Below are positions 16,695 through 26,386 of a stretch of 61,903 nt of DNA, piece after piece. The notes below the pieces were generated by a model, which had not been told where the DNA came from, searched no databases, and saw nothing but the letters and a program-made list of their open reading frames with translations. Each line of letters begins with the position of its first letter. Within the stretch, counting starts at the first letter, position 1. The stretch is from the NCBI GenBank assembly GCA_949285025.1, contig CASDXG010000100.1, positions 1 through 61,903 of the forward strand, in the 5' to 3' direction. Origin of the DNA: an uncultured Bacteroides sp. GTDB taxonomy: Bacteria > Bacteroidota > Bacteroidia > Bacteroidales > Bacteroidaceae. Position numbers and translations under genes: made by a program.

Positions 16695-17003
16695 TTACTT
16701 AACTTGCTGAGCTTGCGCATCGGCATAAATAGAATTCTTATCAACCTTAATCTTTACATTCGGAGCAACTTCAACAATCACGGCATTGTCTTCTATTTCT
16801 TTTATCTTTCCATAAATACCTCCGGCTGTAACAACAGCTTGGCCGACCTCAAGATTCTTACGGAATTTGGCAATTTCTTTCTGTTTCTTGTTCTGAGGAC
16901 GAATCATAAAGAAATACATGATGACGAAAATCAAAATCATCATTATCAGAAAAGAATAATCTGCTCCTCCAGCAGCTTGCAGAAATACAGTTAATACATT
17001 CAT
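16695..17003 (-). CDS. yajC: Preprotein translocase subunit YajC
   Basis: A 102-aa accessory subunit of the SecDF-YajC complex, which helps protein export at the inner membrane. It has one N-terminal transmembrane helix (FLIMMILIFVIMYFFMIRP) followed by the signature QNKKQKE and the cytoplasmic domain (VGQAVVTAGGIYGKI). Normal length. It sits 41 bp after nusB and 11 bp before the YbbR gene. Confidence 0.95.
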   Translation of the reverse strand: MNVLTVFLQAAGGADYSFLIMMILIFVIMYFFMIRPQNKKQKEIAKFRKNLEVGQAVVTAGGIYGKIKEIEDNAVIVEVAPNVKIKVDKNSIYADAQAQQVK

Positions 17004-17044
17004 AATTTATCTTATCTTATAATTAATATTATCTAAATAGCCGG

Positions 17045-17971
17045 TTAATCCTTATTCAGTTTATTTTCACTCTTAAGCCGTTTTACAATTCCATCCAGCG
17101 TTCCGTTTATAAATCCGCCGCTTTTAGGCGTACTATATAACTTTGCAATGTCAAGATATTCATTAAATGAAACACTCAATGGAATATTCGGAAAACTCAA
17201 AATCTCAGCCAAAGCAATCTGCATGATGACAACATCCATCAATGCCACACGACTAAAATCCCAGTTTCTTGAATGCTCGCTAATCAAATGGCGGTAATAA
17301 TCTGCATTCAAGATTGCACGTCTGAATAATCTGCGGGCAAATTCTTTGTCTTCTTCATCCTTAAACTCCGGCAACAATTCCTGCTTGTCTCCGTTCTTCG
17401 GATCAAACCGTTTAATCGTTTTCACGACAAATGTGTCGACTATCTCCTTATCATCATTCCAATAAAGGCTCTGATCTTCCAACACTTCGTCTATTAATGA
17501 ATTATTAAAAATAATCCGCTTATAAATTTTTCTCCACAACTCCCGATCCTCATCATATGAATCTGTCTCCGAAGCCATGTATTCCTTATAGATATCACTC
17601 TCCATTATCTGTTCGCACAAAGCCTTTATGCAATCACCCTCATTCGTCCAACTCCGTTTTTGAGTGTTGACAAAATCATTTAATTGCAAATTCCCTTCAA
17701 GTTGGGCGATGAAACGGTTTTCTACAAACTTTTTATTAGAAGATAAATTCTTTTCCGCATGCGCTGACTTTCCTTTCGCAGTATTCAAACGTTTATTCGC
17801 ATACCTTGTTATCTCAACCATTAAAAGCAAAAGATAGTTGTACAAATCGTAAGCTTTAGACAGACTAAAAAACAACTCTTTTTCTGCTGTATCCAAATTT
17901 CCTCCCCCATTCTGATAATATGCATATATTATCTGAACCACCTTTAAGCGAATAAGAACTCTGTTAATCAT
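17045..17971 (-). CDS. nusB: Transcription antitermination factor NusB (long Bacteroidetes form)
   Basis: A 308-aa NusB, the RNA-binding partner of NusE/S10 in rRNA antitermination. The NusB fold is recognised in the C-terminal half (ALMDVVIMQIALAEILSFPNIPLSVSFNEYLDIAKLY is characteristic; NGTLDGIVKRLK ends it). The ~140 extra N-terminal residues compared with the E. coli protein (139 aa) begin with INRVLIRLKVVQIIYAYYQN, which is typical of the Bacteroidetes long form. First gene of the five-gene minus-strand operon. Confidence 0.93.
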   Translation of the reverse strand: MINRVLIRLKVVQIIYAYYQNGGGNLDTAEKELFFSLSKAYDLYNYLLLLMVEITRYANKRLNTAKGKSAHAEKNLSSNKKFVENRFIAQLEGNLQLNDFVNTQKRSWTNEGDCIKALCEQIMESDIYKEYMASETDSYDEDRELWRKIYKRIIFNNSLIDEVLEDQSLYWNDDKEIVDTFVVKTIKRFDPKNGDKQELLPEFKDEEDKEFARRLFRRAILNADYYRHLISEHSRNWDFSRVALMDVVIMQIALAEILSFPNIPLSVSFNEYLDIAKLYSTPKSGGFINGTLDGIVKRLKSENKLNKD

Positions 17972-18000
17972 ACTCTAAAAATCAATACCTTTTTGAATTG

Positions 18001-18008
18001 CAAAAGTA
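18001..18008 (-). promoter_or_regulatory. Promoter -7 box of the nusB operon
   Basis: TACTTTTG on the minus strand, 30 bases before the nusB ATG. Confidence 0.55.
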
Positions 18009-18145
18009 ATGAGTTTTTCGGGAATACATATAAACTCGCTGTGCTTTTTTACAGTTTTTATTATTTCACAAAAAATTATTTCCCGACCTTTTGCATTCTC
18101 ATAAAAAATCCGCACTTTTGAAGGACTTTACATTTTAAGTAATAC

Positions 18146-18544
18146 ATGAATATGGAAGAAAACAAAAAAAAGCACGAAACTGAAGGAGATAAAGAAATCG
18201 TTTTTTCAAAAGCGATAAAAGCAGGGAAACGTATTTACTATTTAGATGTAAAAAAGAGTAAAAAAGGAGAAATGTTTTTAGCCATCACTGAAAGCAAGAA
18301 AATCATTTCTGCTGAAGGAGATGCCACACAAATTAATTTCGAAAAGCACAAAATTTTCTTATACAAAGAAGATTTCGAGAAGTTCATGAACGGGCTTCAA
18401 GAAAGCATACAGTATATTGAGAAAGAACAAGGGCCGTTTCTTAACGAAATTCATGCCGACAAACCGAATGAGACAAGCCCGGAAACCAACAAAAACAACG
18501 AAACGTTTCATCCGGATGATTTCAAAATCGATATAGAATTCTGA
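18146..18544 (+). CDS. DUF3276 (PUR-domain) nucleic-acid-binding protein
   Basis: A 132-aa protein of the DUF3276 family, which contains a PUR-alpha-like domain. The core is VFSKAIKAGKRIYYLDVKK, then MFLAITESKK and HKIFLYKEDFEKFMNGL (residues ~20-95), with a disordered acidic C-terminal tail. PUR domains bind single-stranded nucleic acids; the bacterial role is not settled. It is a monocistronic gene between two divergent or independent units. M3 (18152) is an alternative start. Confidence 0.87.
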   Translation: MNMEENKKKHETEGDKEIVFSKAIKAGKRIYYLDVKKSKKGEMFLAITESKKIISAEGDATQINFEKHKIFLYKEDFEKFMNGLQESIQYIEKEQGPFLNEIHADKPNETSPETNKNNETFHPDDFKIDIEF

Positions 18545-18566
18545 GAGACATCTCATGCTCTTTGAT

Positions 18567-18597
18567 TTTGCAAAATAGAAGATTATTTGTAACTTTG
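18567..18597 (+). promoter_or_regulatory. Promoter of rplY-pth-S4 unit
   Basis: TTTG (18567-18570), 19 bases, TAACTTTG (18590-18597). It leaves a leader of about 95 nt before rplY. Confidence 0.72.
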
Positions 18598-18697
18598 CCG
18601 CGCTTTTAATTATCATCAACGGATAATATCATATCGTGTGATGGCGAATTAAGCAAAAATTCTACTTAATTTAGAGTAACACAAACATTTATTACAC

Positions 18698-19291
18698 ATG
18701 AAATCAATTGAGATTAAAGGTTCTTTAAGAACAGAGACAGGGAAAAAGGCCACCCATGAATTAAGAAAGGCCAACAGTGTACCTTGCGTTTTATACGGAA
18801 TGCAAAAAGACGAGAACGGAAATCCCGTAGCGACTCACTTCAGCGTTACCAACGAAGGATTACGCAAATTAGTTTACACCCCCCACATCTACGTTGTAGA
18901 TTTGAACATCGATGGAAAAACTGTAAATGCAATTATGAAAGATATTCAGTTCCATCCTGTAACAGATGCAATTCTTCACGTAGACTTTTTACAGATCAAC
19001 GAAGAAAATCCTATTGTGATAGAAGTTCCTGTTCAATTGGAAGGCTTGGCTGAAGGTGTAAAGGCCGGTGGTAAATTAGCATTACAAGTTCGCAAGCTTA
19101 AAGTAAAAGCATTATACAATGTAATACCCGAGCGGTTAGTTGTTGATGTAACAAACTTAGGTTTAGGAAAAACAATCAAAGTCGGTGAGTTGAACTTCGA
19201 AGGCTTGCAAATCCTAAACGCAAAAGAAACTGTAGTATGCGCAGTTAAATTGACCCGTGCAGCACGCGGCGCACAAGCAGCTAACTCATAA
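18698..19291 (+). CDS. rplY: 50S ribosomal protein L25/general stress protein Ctc
   Basis: A 197-aa L25 of the long Ctc type, which binds 5S rRNA. The N-terminal L25 domain ([36 protein letters not shown]) is followed by the second beta domain of Ctc ([20 protein letters not shown] ... [14 protein letters not shown]). Normal length. It is first in an operon with pth (37 bp) and the S4 protein, all serving translation. Confidence 0.95.
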   Translation: MKSIEIKGSLRTETGKKATHELRKANSVPCVLYGMQKDENGNPVATHFSVTNEGLRKLVYTPHIYVVDLNIDGKTVNAIMKDIQFHPVTDAILHVDFLQINEENPIVIEVPVQLEGLAEGVKAGGKLALQVRKLKVKALYNVIPERLVVDVTNLGLGKTIKVGELNFEGLQILNAKETVVCAVKLTRAARGAQAANS

Positions 19292-19328
19292 AAACTTTAT
19301 AAGAATTAAAAACGCAAATCCACTTTCA

Positions 19329-19892
19329 ATGAAATATTTGATCGTAGGTCTGGGCAATATCGGAGACGAATACCGTAATACCCGCCACAACATAGGATTT
19401 ATGGTATTGGACGCCCTCGCTAAGGCGTCCAATATTATTTTTACAGACAAGCGATATGGCGAAGTATCTTCTTTATCGCTTAAAGGCCGACAACTCATCC
19501 TACTGAAACCTTCTACTTACATGAACCTGAGCGGAAACGCGGTCCGCTATTGGATGCAACAGGAAAAAATCCCCCTCGAAAACCTGTTGATCGTGGCAGA
19601 CGACTTATCGCTTCCGCTCGGCAGTCTCCGTCTAAAAGGGAAAGGCAGTGATGGAGGGCATAATGGATTAAAACATATTGCTGCCATTTTAGGTACACAA
19701 AACTATGCCCGTCTGCGTTTTGGCATAGGTAATGACTTCCCCAAAGGAGGCCAAATAGACTATGTATTGGGACATTTCGATGAAAAAGAGACAGAACATC
19801 TGCAAGAACGAATCCATATAGCCGGAGAAATCATCAAAAGTTTCTCGCTGGCCGGCCTGACAATCACAATGAATCAATACAACAACAAATAG
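19329..19892 (+). CDS. pth: Peptidyl-tRNA hydrolase
   Basis: A 187-aa Pth, which cleaves peptidyl-tRNA released from stalled ribosomes. The start [20 protein letters not shown] contains the catalytic His; PSTYMNLSG and the [20 protein letters not shown] block (catalytic Asp) are diagnostic. The ATG at 19329 was chosen over an in-frame start within rplY (19257) because it begins exactly at the conserved family N-terminus. Confidence 0.96.
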   Translation: MKYLIVGLGNIGDEYRNTRHNIGFMVLDALAKASNIIFTDKRYGEVSSLSLKGRQLILLKPSTYMNLSGNAVRYWMQQEKIPLENLLIVADDLSLPLGSLRLKGKGSDGGHNGLKHIAAILGTQNYARLRFGIGNDFPKGGQIDYVLGHFDEKETEHLQERIHIAGEIIKSFSLAGLTITMNQYNNK

Positions 19893-19912
19893 ACACCAAA
19901 CAAACGGGCAAG

Positions 19913-20341
19913 ATGCAAGAAGCAAGAATCGATAAATGGATGTGGGCTGCACGTATCTTCAAGACACGCACCGTTGCCGCCGAAGCCTGTAAAAAAGGCA
20001 GGATAAATCTCAATGGCGCACAAGCAAAACCCGCACGCATGGTAAAAGCCGGCGATATCATCCAAGTAAGAAAACCTCCAGTCACTTATTCGTTCAAGGT
20101 TTTACAGCCTATAGAAAAACGCGTCGGAGCAAAACTTGTTCCCGAAATAATGGAAAACATAACAACACCCGATCAATACGAGTTGCTGGAAATGAGTAAA
20201 ATCAGCGGGTTTGTAAACCGTGCAAAAGGCACAGGAAGACCAACAAAGAAAGACCGCCGCGACTTGGAAGAATTCTTTATGCCGGAATATACCGACGATT
20301 TTGATTTCGATTTCAACGATATGGAAGAAAACAAAGAATAA
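19913..20341 (+). CDS. S4-domain RNA-binding protein (Hsp15-like)
   Basis: A 142-aa protein with an N-terminal S4 RNA-binding domain (ARIDKWMWAARIFKTRTVA ... GRINLNGAQAKPARMVKAGD, residues 4-55) as in Hsp15/HslR, which binds 50S subunits carrying stalled peptidyl-tRNA. After a basic stretch (RAKGTGRPTKKDRRD) the protein ends in a very acidic tail (DDFDFDFNDMEEN). It starts 20 bp after pth; co-expression with peptidyl-tRNA hydrolase fits a ribosome-rescue role. Confidence 0.88.
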   Translation: MQEARIDKWMWAARIFKTRTVAAEACKKGRINLNGAQAKPARMVKAGDIIQVRKPPVTYSFKVLQPIEKRVGAKLVPEIMENITTPDQYELLEMSKISGFVNRAKGTGRPTKKDRRDLEEFFMPEYTDDFDFDFNDMEENKE

Positions 20342-20412
20342 AGCCTTTTAACCATACCGCCTTACAATAAATTCACGAATACGGGCTCCAGTGCATATAA
20401 AACCATACAGGA

Positions 20413-20973
20413 ATGAATTTCTACATCAAATCTTTTCTTATATTTTTCCGCATCGGAATATTCACCATCGGAGGAGGATACGCCATGGTTCCTCTAATAG
20501 AAAACGAATTGGTCGACAAGCGCCAATGGATTACGCGGGAAGAATTTCTTGACCTGATGGCATTATCCCAAACAGTTCCCGGCATTTTCGCCGTCAATAT
20601 TGCCATCTTTATCGGATACAAATTACGGCGTTTCTGGGGAGCCTTTGCAATGGCTGCCGGTACCATACTTCCGTCCTTTTCCATTATTCTTGCCATCGCA
20701 CTATGCTTTCAACAGTTTAAAGGAAATCCAATAATAGAAAGTATTTTCAAAGGCATACGCCCGGCCGTAGTTGCCCTTATTGCTGCACCTACATTTAAAA
20801 TGGCAAAATCTGCACGAATCAGCATCTATAATGTATGGATACCCGTCGTTTCTGCCCTACTTATCTGGTTATTGGGTTTCTCTCCTATCTATATCATCAT
20901 ATTAAGTGGGCTTGGCGGATATTTATACGGCCGATATCTACATAAACAAAAAACGAAAAAAGGGAATTGTTAA
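20413..20973 (+). CDS. Chromate-type (CHR) transporter, first half-size subunit
   Basis: A 186-aa half-size CHR-family membrane protein. The diagnostic segment is FFRIGIFTIGGGYAMVPLIE, followed by LMALSQTVPGIFAVNIAIFIGY; about five to six transmembrane helices. Short-chain CHR proteins occur as paired genes and work as a complex. The family exports chromate in some bacteria, but many members transport other anions, so the substrate is not known. The second half begins 1 bp after this stop codon. Confidence 0.88.
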   Translation: MNFYIKSFLIFFRIGIFTIGGGYAMVPLIENELVDKRQWITREEFLDLMALSQTVPGIFAVNIAIFIGYKLRRFWGAFAMAAGTILPSFSIILAIALCFQQFKGNPIIESIFKGIRPAVVALIAAPTFKMAKSARISIYNVWIPVVSALLIWLLGFSPIYIIILSGLGGYLYGRYLHKQKTKKGNC

Positions 20974-20974
20974 C

Positions 20975-21562
20975 ATGATATTCTTACAATTATTCTACGC
21001 ATTTTTCAAAATCGGACTATTCGGGTTTGGAGGCGGATACGCAATGATTTCCATGATACAAGGCGAAGTAGTTACCCGGCATGAATGGCTTTCTTCTCCG
21101 GAATTCACCGACATTATTGCAATAAGCCAAATGACTCCCGGCCCCATTGGCATTAATTCTGCCACATACGTCGGATACACTGCAGTCATCAATGCCGGAT
21201 ATTCTCACACTATCGGCATCATCGGATCGGTCATAGCAACCTTTGCTGTGGTATTCCCATCTTTTATTTTAATGCTACTCATCAGCAAATTCTTTCTGAA
21301 ATATCAGAAACATCCGATAATAACCTCCGTATTCAACGGACTACGTCCTGCCGTTATAGGACTGATGGCTGCAGCTACTCTAATATTAATTAACCCGGAA
21401 AATTTCGGATCATCGTTCCTTCAAATCATTATCAGCAGCATTTTATTCATAGGAACATTCATCGCATCATATCGCTATAAAGTAAATCCTATCTTACTGA
21501 TATTGATATGTGGAGCCTTGGGCTTCCTCTTTTTCAATAAAAGCATGCCGGCTTTCATCTGA
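20975..21562 (+). CDS. Chromate-type (CHR) transporter, second half-size subunit
   Basis: A 195-aa partner of the preceding gene. The signature is FFKIGLFGFGGGYAMISMIQ with AISQMTPGPIGINSATYVGY, then several membrane helices. The ATG at 20975 was chosen because it directly follows the upstream TAA and begins the family N-terminus; the longer frame from 20906 overlaps the first half. The tight coupling suggests the two halves are made in equal amounts. Confidence 0.88.
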   Translation: MIFLQLFYAFFKIGLFGFGGGYAMISMIQGEVVTRHEWLSSPEFTDIIAISQMTPGPIGINSATYVGYTAVINAGYSHTIGIIGSVIATFAVVFPSFILMLLISKFFLKYQKHPIITSVFNGLRPAVIGLMAAATLILINPENFGSSFLQIIISSILFIGTFIASYRYKVNPILLILICGALGFLFFNKSMPAFI

Positions 21563-21601
21563 TTTTATTCCGACTTTTCACCAGGTATCGGCACTTTTTT
21601 T

Positions 21602-21609
21602 TAAATTTG
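21602..21609 (+). promoter_or_regulatory. Promoter -7 box of the ABC importer operon
   Basis: TAAATTTG, about 24 bases before the lipoprotein start. No clear TTTG element is seen at -33, so it is a weaker match. Confidence 0.45.
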
Positions 21610-21632
21610 CTGCATCACATAAAAAAAGGCCT

Positions 21633-22778
21633 ATGCCTATGATAAAATATTTTCGATTCGTCCTGACTGCTATATGCATAATTATAGCGCTCCCGGCTTG
21701 TAAGAATCAAAAAAATGCCTCCTTACATACAACACCCGGTGACACTGTTTCTTTTCGATACTCCCAGATATTGCAAATCGTAAGGCATCATGACTACACG
21801 GTTGCAACAGTGCACAACCCATGGGACAGCCTGAAGATCTTACACACATACATACTAATCGACAAAAACGAGCCAAGACCTTCACAATTGCCCGAAGGAA
21901 CGATTGTACAGACTCCACTTGCCAATTCCTTAGTCTACTCGTCTGTACACTGCAGCATTCTTGAGGAACTTCATGCATTAAACAGTATCAAAGCTGTGTG
22001 CGACTTGAAATATATCCGGCAGGAATCCATCCTTGACAAACATGCTAAGGGAGAAATTATCGATGCAGGCAACAGCATGAATCCCGACATCGAGAAAATC
22101 ATCGACATACGTCCTGACGCGATTCTACTTTCTCCTTTTGAAAACAGCGGAGGATACGGACAAATAGAAAAACTCAATGCGCCGATTATAGAATGCGCCG
22201 ATTACATGGAAACATCTCCTTTGGGAAGAGCTGAATGGATACGGTTCTTCGGTATCTTATTCGGCAAGGAAAAAGAAGCCGATACATTGTTCTACCATAT
22301 AGAAAACGAATATTTATCTTTGAAAAAAACCGCAGCATCTGTAAATAAAAGGCCAACCGTGTTCAGTGAATTAAAGAGCGGTTCTGCATGGTATGTGGCA
22401 GGAGGCAACAGTACTGTCGGACAATTATTCAAAGATGCCGGAGCCAATTATATCTTTTCATACCTCCCGGCAAGCGGCTCCGTCCCTTTGTCATTCGAAA
22501 CCGTTTTCGACAAATGCCAACATGCCGAGTTCTGGTTTATAAAATATAATCAGACACATAACAAGACTTACAAAGAACTTGAGATGGAATTTGCGCCTTA
22601 TACCCATTTTAAAGCCTTTAAAGACCGGAATATTTACGGATGTAATACAAATACAATCGATTTCTATGAACGAACACCATTCCATCCGGAATGTCTTTTA
22701 AAAGACTTCATAAAAATATTCCATCCCAACTTGTTGGCAGATTACCAGCCGATTTTTTTTAGTAAATTACCCAATTGA
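21633..22778 (+). CDS. ABC importer substrate-binding lipoprotein (BtuF/FhuD-like)
   Basis: A 381-aa periplasmic binding lipoprotein of the iron-siderophore/heme/B12 class (cluster III). The lipobox is IIALPAC (Cys ~23). Two Rossmann-like lobes are joined by a long helix; family segments include PDIEKIIDIRPDAILLSPFE and STVGQLFKDAGANYI. An AAAAAAAGG stretch precedes ATG 21633; ATG 21639 is an alternative, and the upstream frame overlaps the chromate transporter. It is followed by its permease and ATPase. There is no cobalamin riboswitch in the short upstream gap, so I leave the substrate open between B12, heme and siderophores. Confidence 0.85.
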   Translation: MPMIKYFRFVLTAICIIIALPACKNQKNASLHTTPGDTVSFRYSQILQIVRHHDYTVATVHNPWDSLKILHTYILIDKNEPRPSQLPEGTIVQTPLANSLVYSSVHCSILEELHALNSIKAVCDLKYIRQESILDKHAKGEIIDAGNSMNPDIEKIIDIRPDAILLSPFENSGGYGQIEKLNAPIIECADYMETSPLGRAEWIRFFGILFGKEKEADTLFYHIENEYLSLKKTAASVNKRPTVFSELKSGSAWYVAGGNSTVGQLFKDAGANYIFSYLPASGSVPLSFETVFDKCQHAEFWFIKYNQTHNKTYKELEMEFAPYTHFKAFKDRNIYGCNTNTIDFYERTPFHPECLLKDFIKIFHPNLLADYQPIFFSKLPN

Positions 22779-22792
22779 AAAAAGAGGAACTG

Positions 22793-23830
22793 ATGAGAGC
22801 GGAAAGGAATGGATATATCTATTGCATCGTTTTGGCCATAATCATTGGAATCTTAATCATGGCCAATCTATTATTCGGCTCTGTAGAAATTCCCATCCAA
22901 GCCGTGTTCGACTGCCTAACCGGCAATAATATCGAGAAGCCGAGTTGGGAATTCATCATTTGGGAATCACGTTTTCCACAGTGCATCACTGCATTATTTT
23001 GCGGAGCCGCTCTTTCCGCCTCCGGGTTAATGCTGCAAACAGTATTCAACAATCCGTTAGCCGATTCCTCCATCTTAGGCATCAGCTCGGGAGCAAGCTT
23101 GGGAGCTGCCATCACTTTACTGATCGGTGGAGGAAGCATTACCGCCGGAAGTTTCATCTTACCGGATTTCCTTTCTGTCATTTCCGGCGCATTCATCGGA
23201 GCCAGTCTCATCTTGGGAATCATTTTACTCCTGTCACACCTTATAAAGAACAGCATAATGTTACTCATCGCCGGTATCATGATTGGTTATGTGGCCTCAT
23301 CTGTCATTTCCCTGCTCAACTTCTTTTCTACAGCAGAAGGCGTACATTCTTTCATTATCTGGGGGATGGGAAATTTCAGCGGCGTATCATTAGATAAGCT
23401 TCCTTACTTTTCTTTCATCATAATCTGCGGACTTATCATCGCAATACTGCTTATCAAACCATTAAACGCCCTATTGCTCGGAACACGTTATGCCGAGAAT
23501 CTGGGTATAAACATCAGGAAAACACGCAACTTAATGTTCTTGTCCATAGGTATTCTTACAGCCACTACAACAGCTTTTTGCGGTCCTATCGCATTTATCG
23601 GACTGGCTGTTCCCCATATTGCCCGCCTATTATCCGGAACATCAAACCATAATGCTCTGATGCCCATTACCATTCTGACCGGAAGTGCTGTTGCCCTCGC
23701 GTGCAATTTACTTTGCATTCTACCCGGAGAATCGGGGATTATCCCTCTAAACGCTGTAACACCTATTATTGGTGCTCCCGTTATTATCTATGTAATTATC
23801 AACCAACGCAAAATAAAATACTTCAACTAA
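22793..23830 (+). CDS. ABC importer permease (BtuC/FecCD family)
   Basis: A 345-aa permease with about ten transmembrane helices of the BtuC/FecCD type. Signatures are PQCITALFCGAALSASGLMLQT, NPLADSSILGISSGASLG and the coupling segment GPIAFIGLAVPHIARLLSG. The ATG at 22793 was chosen because GAGGAAC lies just before it; an in-frame TTG at 22775 overlaps the stop of the binding-protein gene and could add 6 residues. Second gene of a three-gene importer operon. Confidence 0.92.
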   Translation: MRAERNGYIYCIVLAIIIGILIMANLLFGSVEIPIQAVFDCLTGNNIEKPSWEFIIWESRFPQCITALFCGAALSASGLMLQTVFNNPLADSSILGISSGASLGAAITLLIGGGSITAGSFILPDFLSVISGAFIGASLILGIILLLSHLIKNSIMLLIAGIMIGYVASSVISLLNFFSTAEGVHSFIIWGMGNFSGVSLDKLPYFSFIIICGLIIAILLIKPLNALLLGTRYAENLGINIRKTRNLMFLSIGILTATTTAFCGPIAFIGLAVPHIARLLSGTSNHNALMPITILTGSAVALACNLLCILPGESGIIPLNAVTPIIGAPVIIYVIINQRKIKYFN

Positions 23831-23834
23831 AAGA

Positions 23835-24878
23835 ATGAATAATGGCCTCGTCATCATAGAAGGGAAAAATGTTTCCATAGGATACCGTAAGCAAACGGTA
23901 TATAAGGGATTGAACTTCCGTTTATTCCAAGGCGAGTTAACGTGTCTTTTAGGAGCAAACGGAATCGGAAAATCCACGCTGTTGAGAACACTTGCCGCCG
24001 CACAGCCGGCCTTAGGCGGAAGCATCACTCTATTAGGAAAAGCAATCTCTTCGTATACAGAAGAAGAACTCTCACGCAAAATCGGTGTCGTCCTAACCGA
24101 TCATACCTATGCCGGAGGACTGACTGTACGCGAATTGGTTTCCTTAGGAAGACAACCTCACACCGGTTTTTTCGGACGTTTACACCGTTCTGACAAGGAA
24201 ATAATAGAACACGCCATCAATGCTGTGGGAATTTCCCAAAAGGCAAACTGCTATACAGCAGAACTTTCCGACGGAGAGAAGCAAAAAGCCATGATAGCAA
24301 AAGCCCTTGTTCAAGAAAGTCCACTTATTTTATTGGACGAGCCGACAGCCTTTCTTGACGTCATCAGCAGAATAGAAATCATGACATTACTGCATCATCT
24401 CGCTGCAAAAGAACAAAAAGCGATTCTACTTTCTACACACGATGTGGAACAAGCATTGGTACTTTCCGACCGTTTATGGCTATTAACCGATGAAAACGGG
24501 CTGGAATGTGGTGTCACAGAAGACCTTATCTTAAACAACCGAATGGACTCCCTGTTCCCAAATAAGGATGTACGCTTCGATCTGATGCACGGCATTTACT
24601 CTCCTACCGTACAAGGAAAACAAGACATCCTATTGACTGCCGGAAACGAAACCTTACGCCATTGGGCACAAAATGCCTTAAACCGAAACGGTTTTTTCTG
24701 CCTCTCTGATGAAATACACGAAAACGATTCCCCTTTGAAACTGGAAATTTTCGAGAAAGACTGTTTAAAACTCTTCATAAACGGACAGATACAGACGCAT
24801 AAGTCATTCGAATCCCTGTTAACATCACTCAAACAAAAGAGCCATACTTCACAGAAACAATCATCAATAACCTCATAA
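23835..24878 (+). CDS. ABC importer ATPase (BtuD/FepC-like) with C-terminal extension
   Basis: A 347-aa ATPase: Walker A GANGIGKSTLL near residue 39, the signature as LSDGEKQKAMIAKAL (a variant of LSGGQ), Walker B PLILLDEPTAFLD and the switch His in STHDVEQ. The ATPase module ends near residue 250; about 95 further residues form a C-terminal domain not present in the usual ~255-aa family members. It starts 4 bp after the permease stop and energises that importer from the cytoplasmic side. Confidence 0.92.
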   Translation: MNNGLVIIEGKNVSIGYRKQTVYKGLNFRLFQGELTCLLGANGIGKSTLLRTLAAAQPALGGSITLLGKAISSYTEEELSRKIGVVLTDHTYAGGLTVRELVSLGRQPHTGFFGRLHRSDKEIIEHAINAVGISQKANCYTAELSDGEKQKAMIAKALVQESPLILLDEPTAFLDVISRIEIMTLLHHLAAKEQKAILLSTHDVEQALVLSDRLWLLTDENGLECGVTEDLILNNRMDSLFPNKDVRFDLMHGIYSPTVQGKQDILLTAGNETLRHWAQNALNRNGFFCLSDEIHENDSPLKLEIFEKDCLKLFINGQIQTHKSFESLLTSLKQKSHTSQKQSSITS

Positions 24879-24888
24879 ATTACAAACA

Positions 24889-26376
24889 ATGATAAATGCA
24901 GAAAACATCCTTCTAATCGGTTCTATCCTGATATTCTTCAGTATATTAATCAGCAAAACCGGATATAAATTCGGTATTCCTACCTTGCTTTTATTTCTCC
25001 TTGTCGGCATGTTTTTCGGCAGTGACGGCTTGGGAATCCAGTTTCATAGTGCCTCTGATGCACAGTTCATCGGAATGATAGCCTTAAGCATCATCTTGTT
25101 TTCAGGAGGTATGGACACAAAAGTAAGGGAAATAAAGCCGGTACTGTTTCCCGGCATACTGCTTTCCACCATAGGAGTGCTCCTCACGACACTGTTTACC
25201 GGACTTTTCATTTTCTTCATATCAGGATGGGAAAGTACAAACATACAATTGTCTCTGTTCGTTTCCCTGCTTCTTGCCGCAACAATGTCATCAACCGACT
25301 CCGCTTCTGTTTTCAACCTGCTACGCTCCCAACGCATGGAATTAAAACAAAATCTACGCCCAATGCTGGAACTCGAGAGCGGAAGTAACGACCCGATGGC
25401 ATACATGCTCACCATCGTCCTGATAAGTGTTTGTGCAGATGGCGGACATATACATGCAGGAATGCTGATGAAAGACTTTTTCATTCAGTTCTTTTTTGGA
25501 GGAATCATCGGATATGCATTCGGGCGATTCGGCGTATGGCTCATCAACCGTATCGGACTACTTAACAGTGCACTGTATTCCATCCTACTGCTTAGCCTTA
25601 TATTCATCACATTCACACTGACAGATCTGGTTAAAGGAAACGGATACCTTGCCGTTTACATTGCAGGAATTGTAATAGGAAACGCACGTCTTGTATACCG
25701 GAAGGAAATAAACCTCTTCATGAACGGACTTACCTGGCTTTTTCAAATTATTGTTTTCCTCACTTTAGGCTTGCTTGTGAATCCGCACGAAATGCTGGAC
25801 GTAGCCGGAGTATCCCTTCTTATCGGTGTATTCATGATAATTGTGGCACGACCGCTCAGCGTATTTATCTGTCTTTTACCCTTCAGAAATATTACAAATA
25901 AGGCCCGACTCTTCGTTTCATGGGTAGGTCTGCGCGGAGCAGTTCCTATTATCTTCGCCACATATCCTGTCGTTGCACAAGTTCCCGGCTCAAACCAATT
26001 GTTCAACATCGTATTTTTTATCACCCTATTATCGCTTACAATACAAGGTATGTCCATATCCGGTATGGCACGATGGCTGCACTTAGACCTACCGGAAAAG
26101 AAACAAGGCAACGATTTCGGCGTAGAACTACCCGAAGACAGCAAGACAAATCTGAAAGAACTGACCCTTACATCCGAGATGTTAATACGAGGCAACAAAT
26201 TGGCCGACATGAATATCTCTCAAGGGACACTGGTCATGATGATAAAACGAGGCAATGAATTTATCATTCCGAACGGACAAATGGAATTACACACCGGAGA
26301 CAAACTATTATTCATCTCAGAAAATATAGACTCCATTCCCGACACATTAGACACGACATGCAACCACGAAGCATAA
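24889..26376 (+). CDS. Potassium/proton antiporter (CvrA/NhaP2-like)
   Basis: A 495-aa CPA1-family cation/proton antiporter. The membrane part (about 1-390, 12 or so helices) shows SILIFFSILISKTGYKFG, the SSTDSASVFNLL segment, ELESGSNDPMAYMLT with the acidic ion-binding residues, and WVGLRGAVPI. The C-terminal ~90 residues form a TrkA-C/RCK_C regulatory domain (LIRGNKLADMNI, LVMMIKRGNEFIIPNG). Such proteins exchange K+ or Na+ for H+ and support pH and turgor control. It starts 10 bp after the ABC ATPase and ends at a strong terminator. Confidence 0.9.
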   Translation: MINAENILLIGSILIFFSILISKTGYKFGIPTLLLFLLVGMFFGSDGLGIQFHSASDAQFIGMIALSIILFSGGMDTKVREIKPVLFPGILLSTIGVLLTTLFTGLFIFFISGWESTNIQLSLFVSLLLAATMSSTDSASVFNLLRSQRMELKQNLRPMLELESGSNDPMAYMLTIVLISVCADGGHIHAGMLMKDFFIQFFFGGIIGYAFGRFGVWLINRIGLLNSALYSILLLSLIFITFTLTDLVKGNGYLAVYIAGIVIGNARLVYRKEINLFMNGLTWLFQIIVFLTLGLLVNPHEMLDVAGVSLLIGVFMIIVARPLSVFICLLPFRNITNKARLFVSWVGLRGAVPIIFATYPVVAQVPGSNQLFNIVFFITLLSLTIQGMSISGMARWLHLDLPEKKQGNDFGVELPEDSKTNLKELTLTSEMLIRGNKLADMNISQGTLVMMIKRGNEFIIPNGQMELHTGDKLLFISENIDSIPDTLDTTCNHEA

Positions 26377-26386
26377 AAAACACACA

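Noticed and set aside
20413-21562. A chromate transporter broken by a frameshift
   Set aside because: Each half has its own signature and start; paired half-size CHR proteins are a known form.
21563-21632. Cobalamin riboswitch before the BtuF-like operon
   Set aside because: The gap is only about 70 bp and shows no B12-box-like segment.
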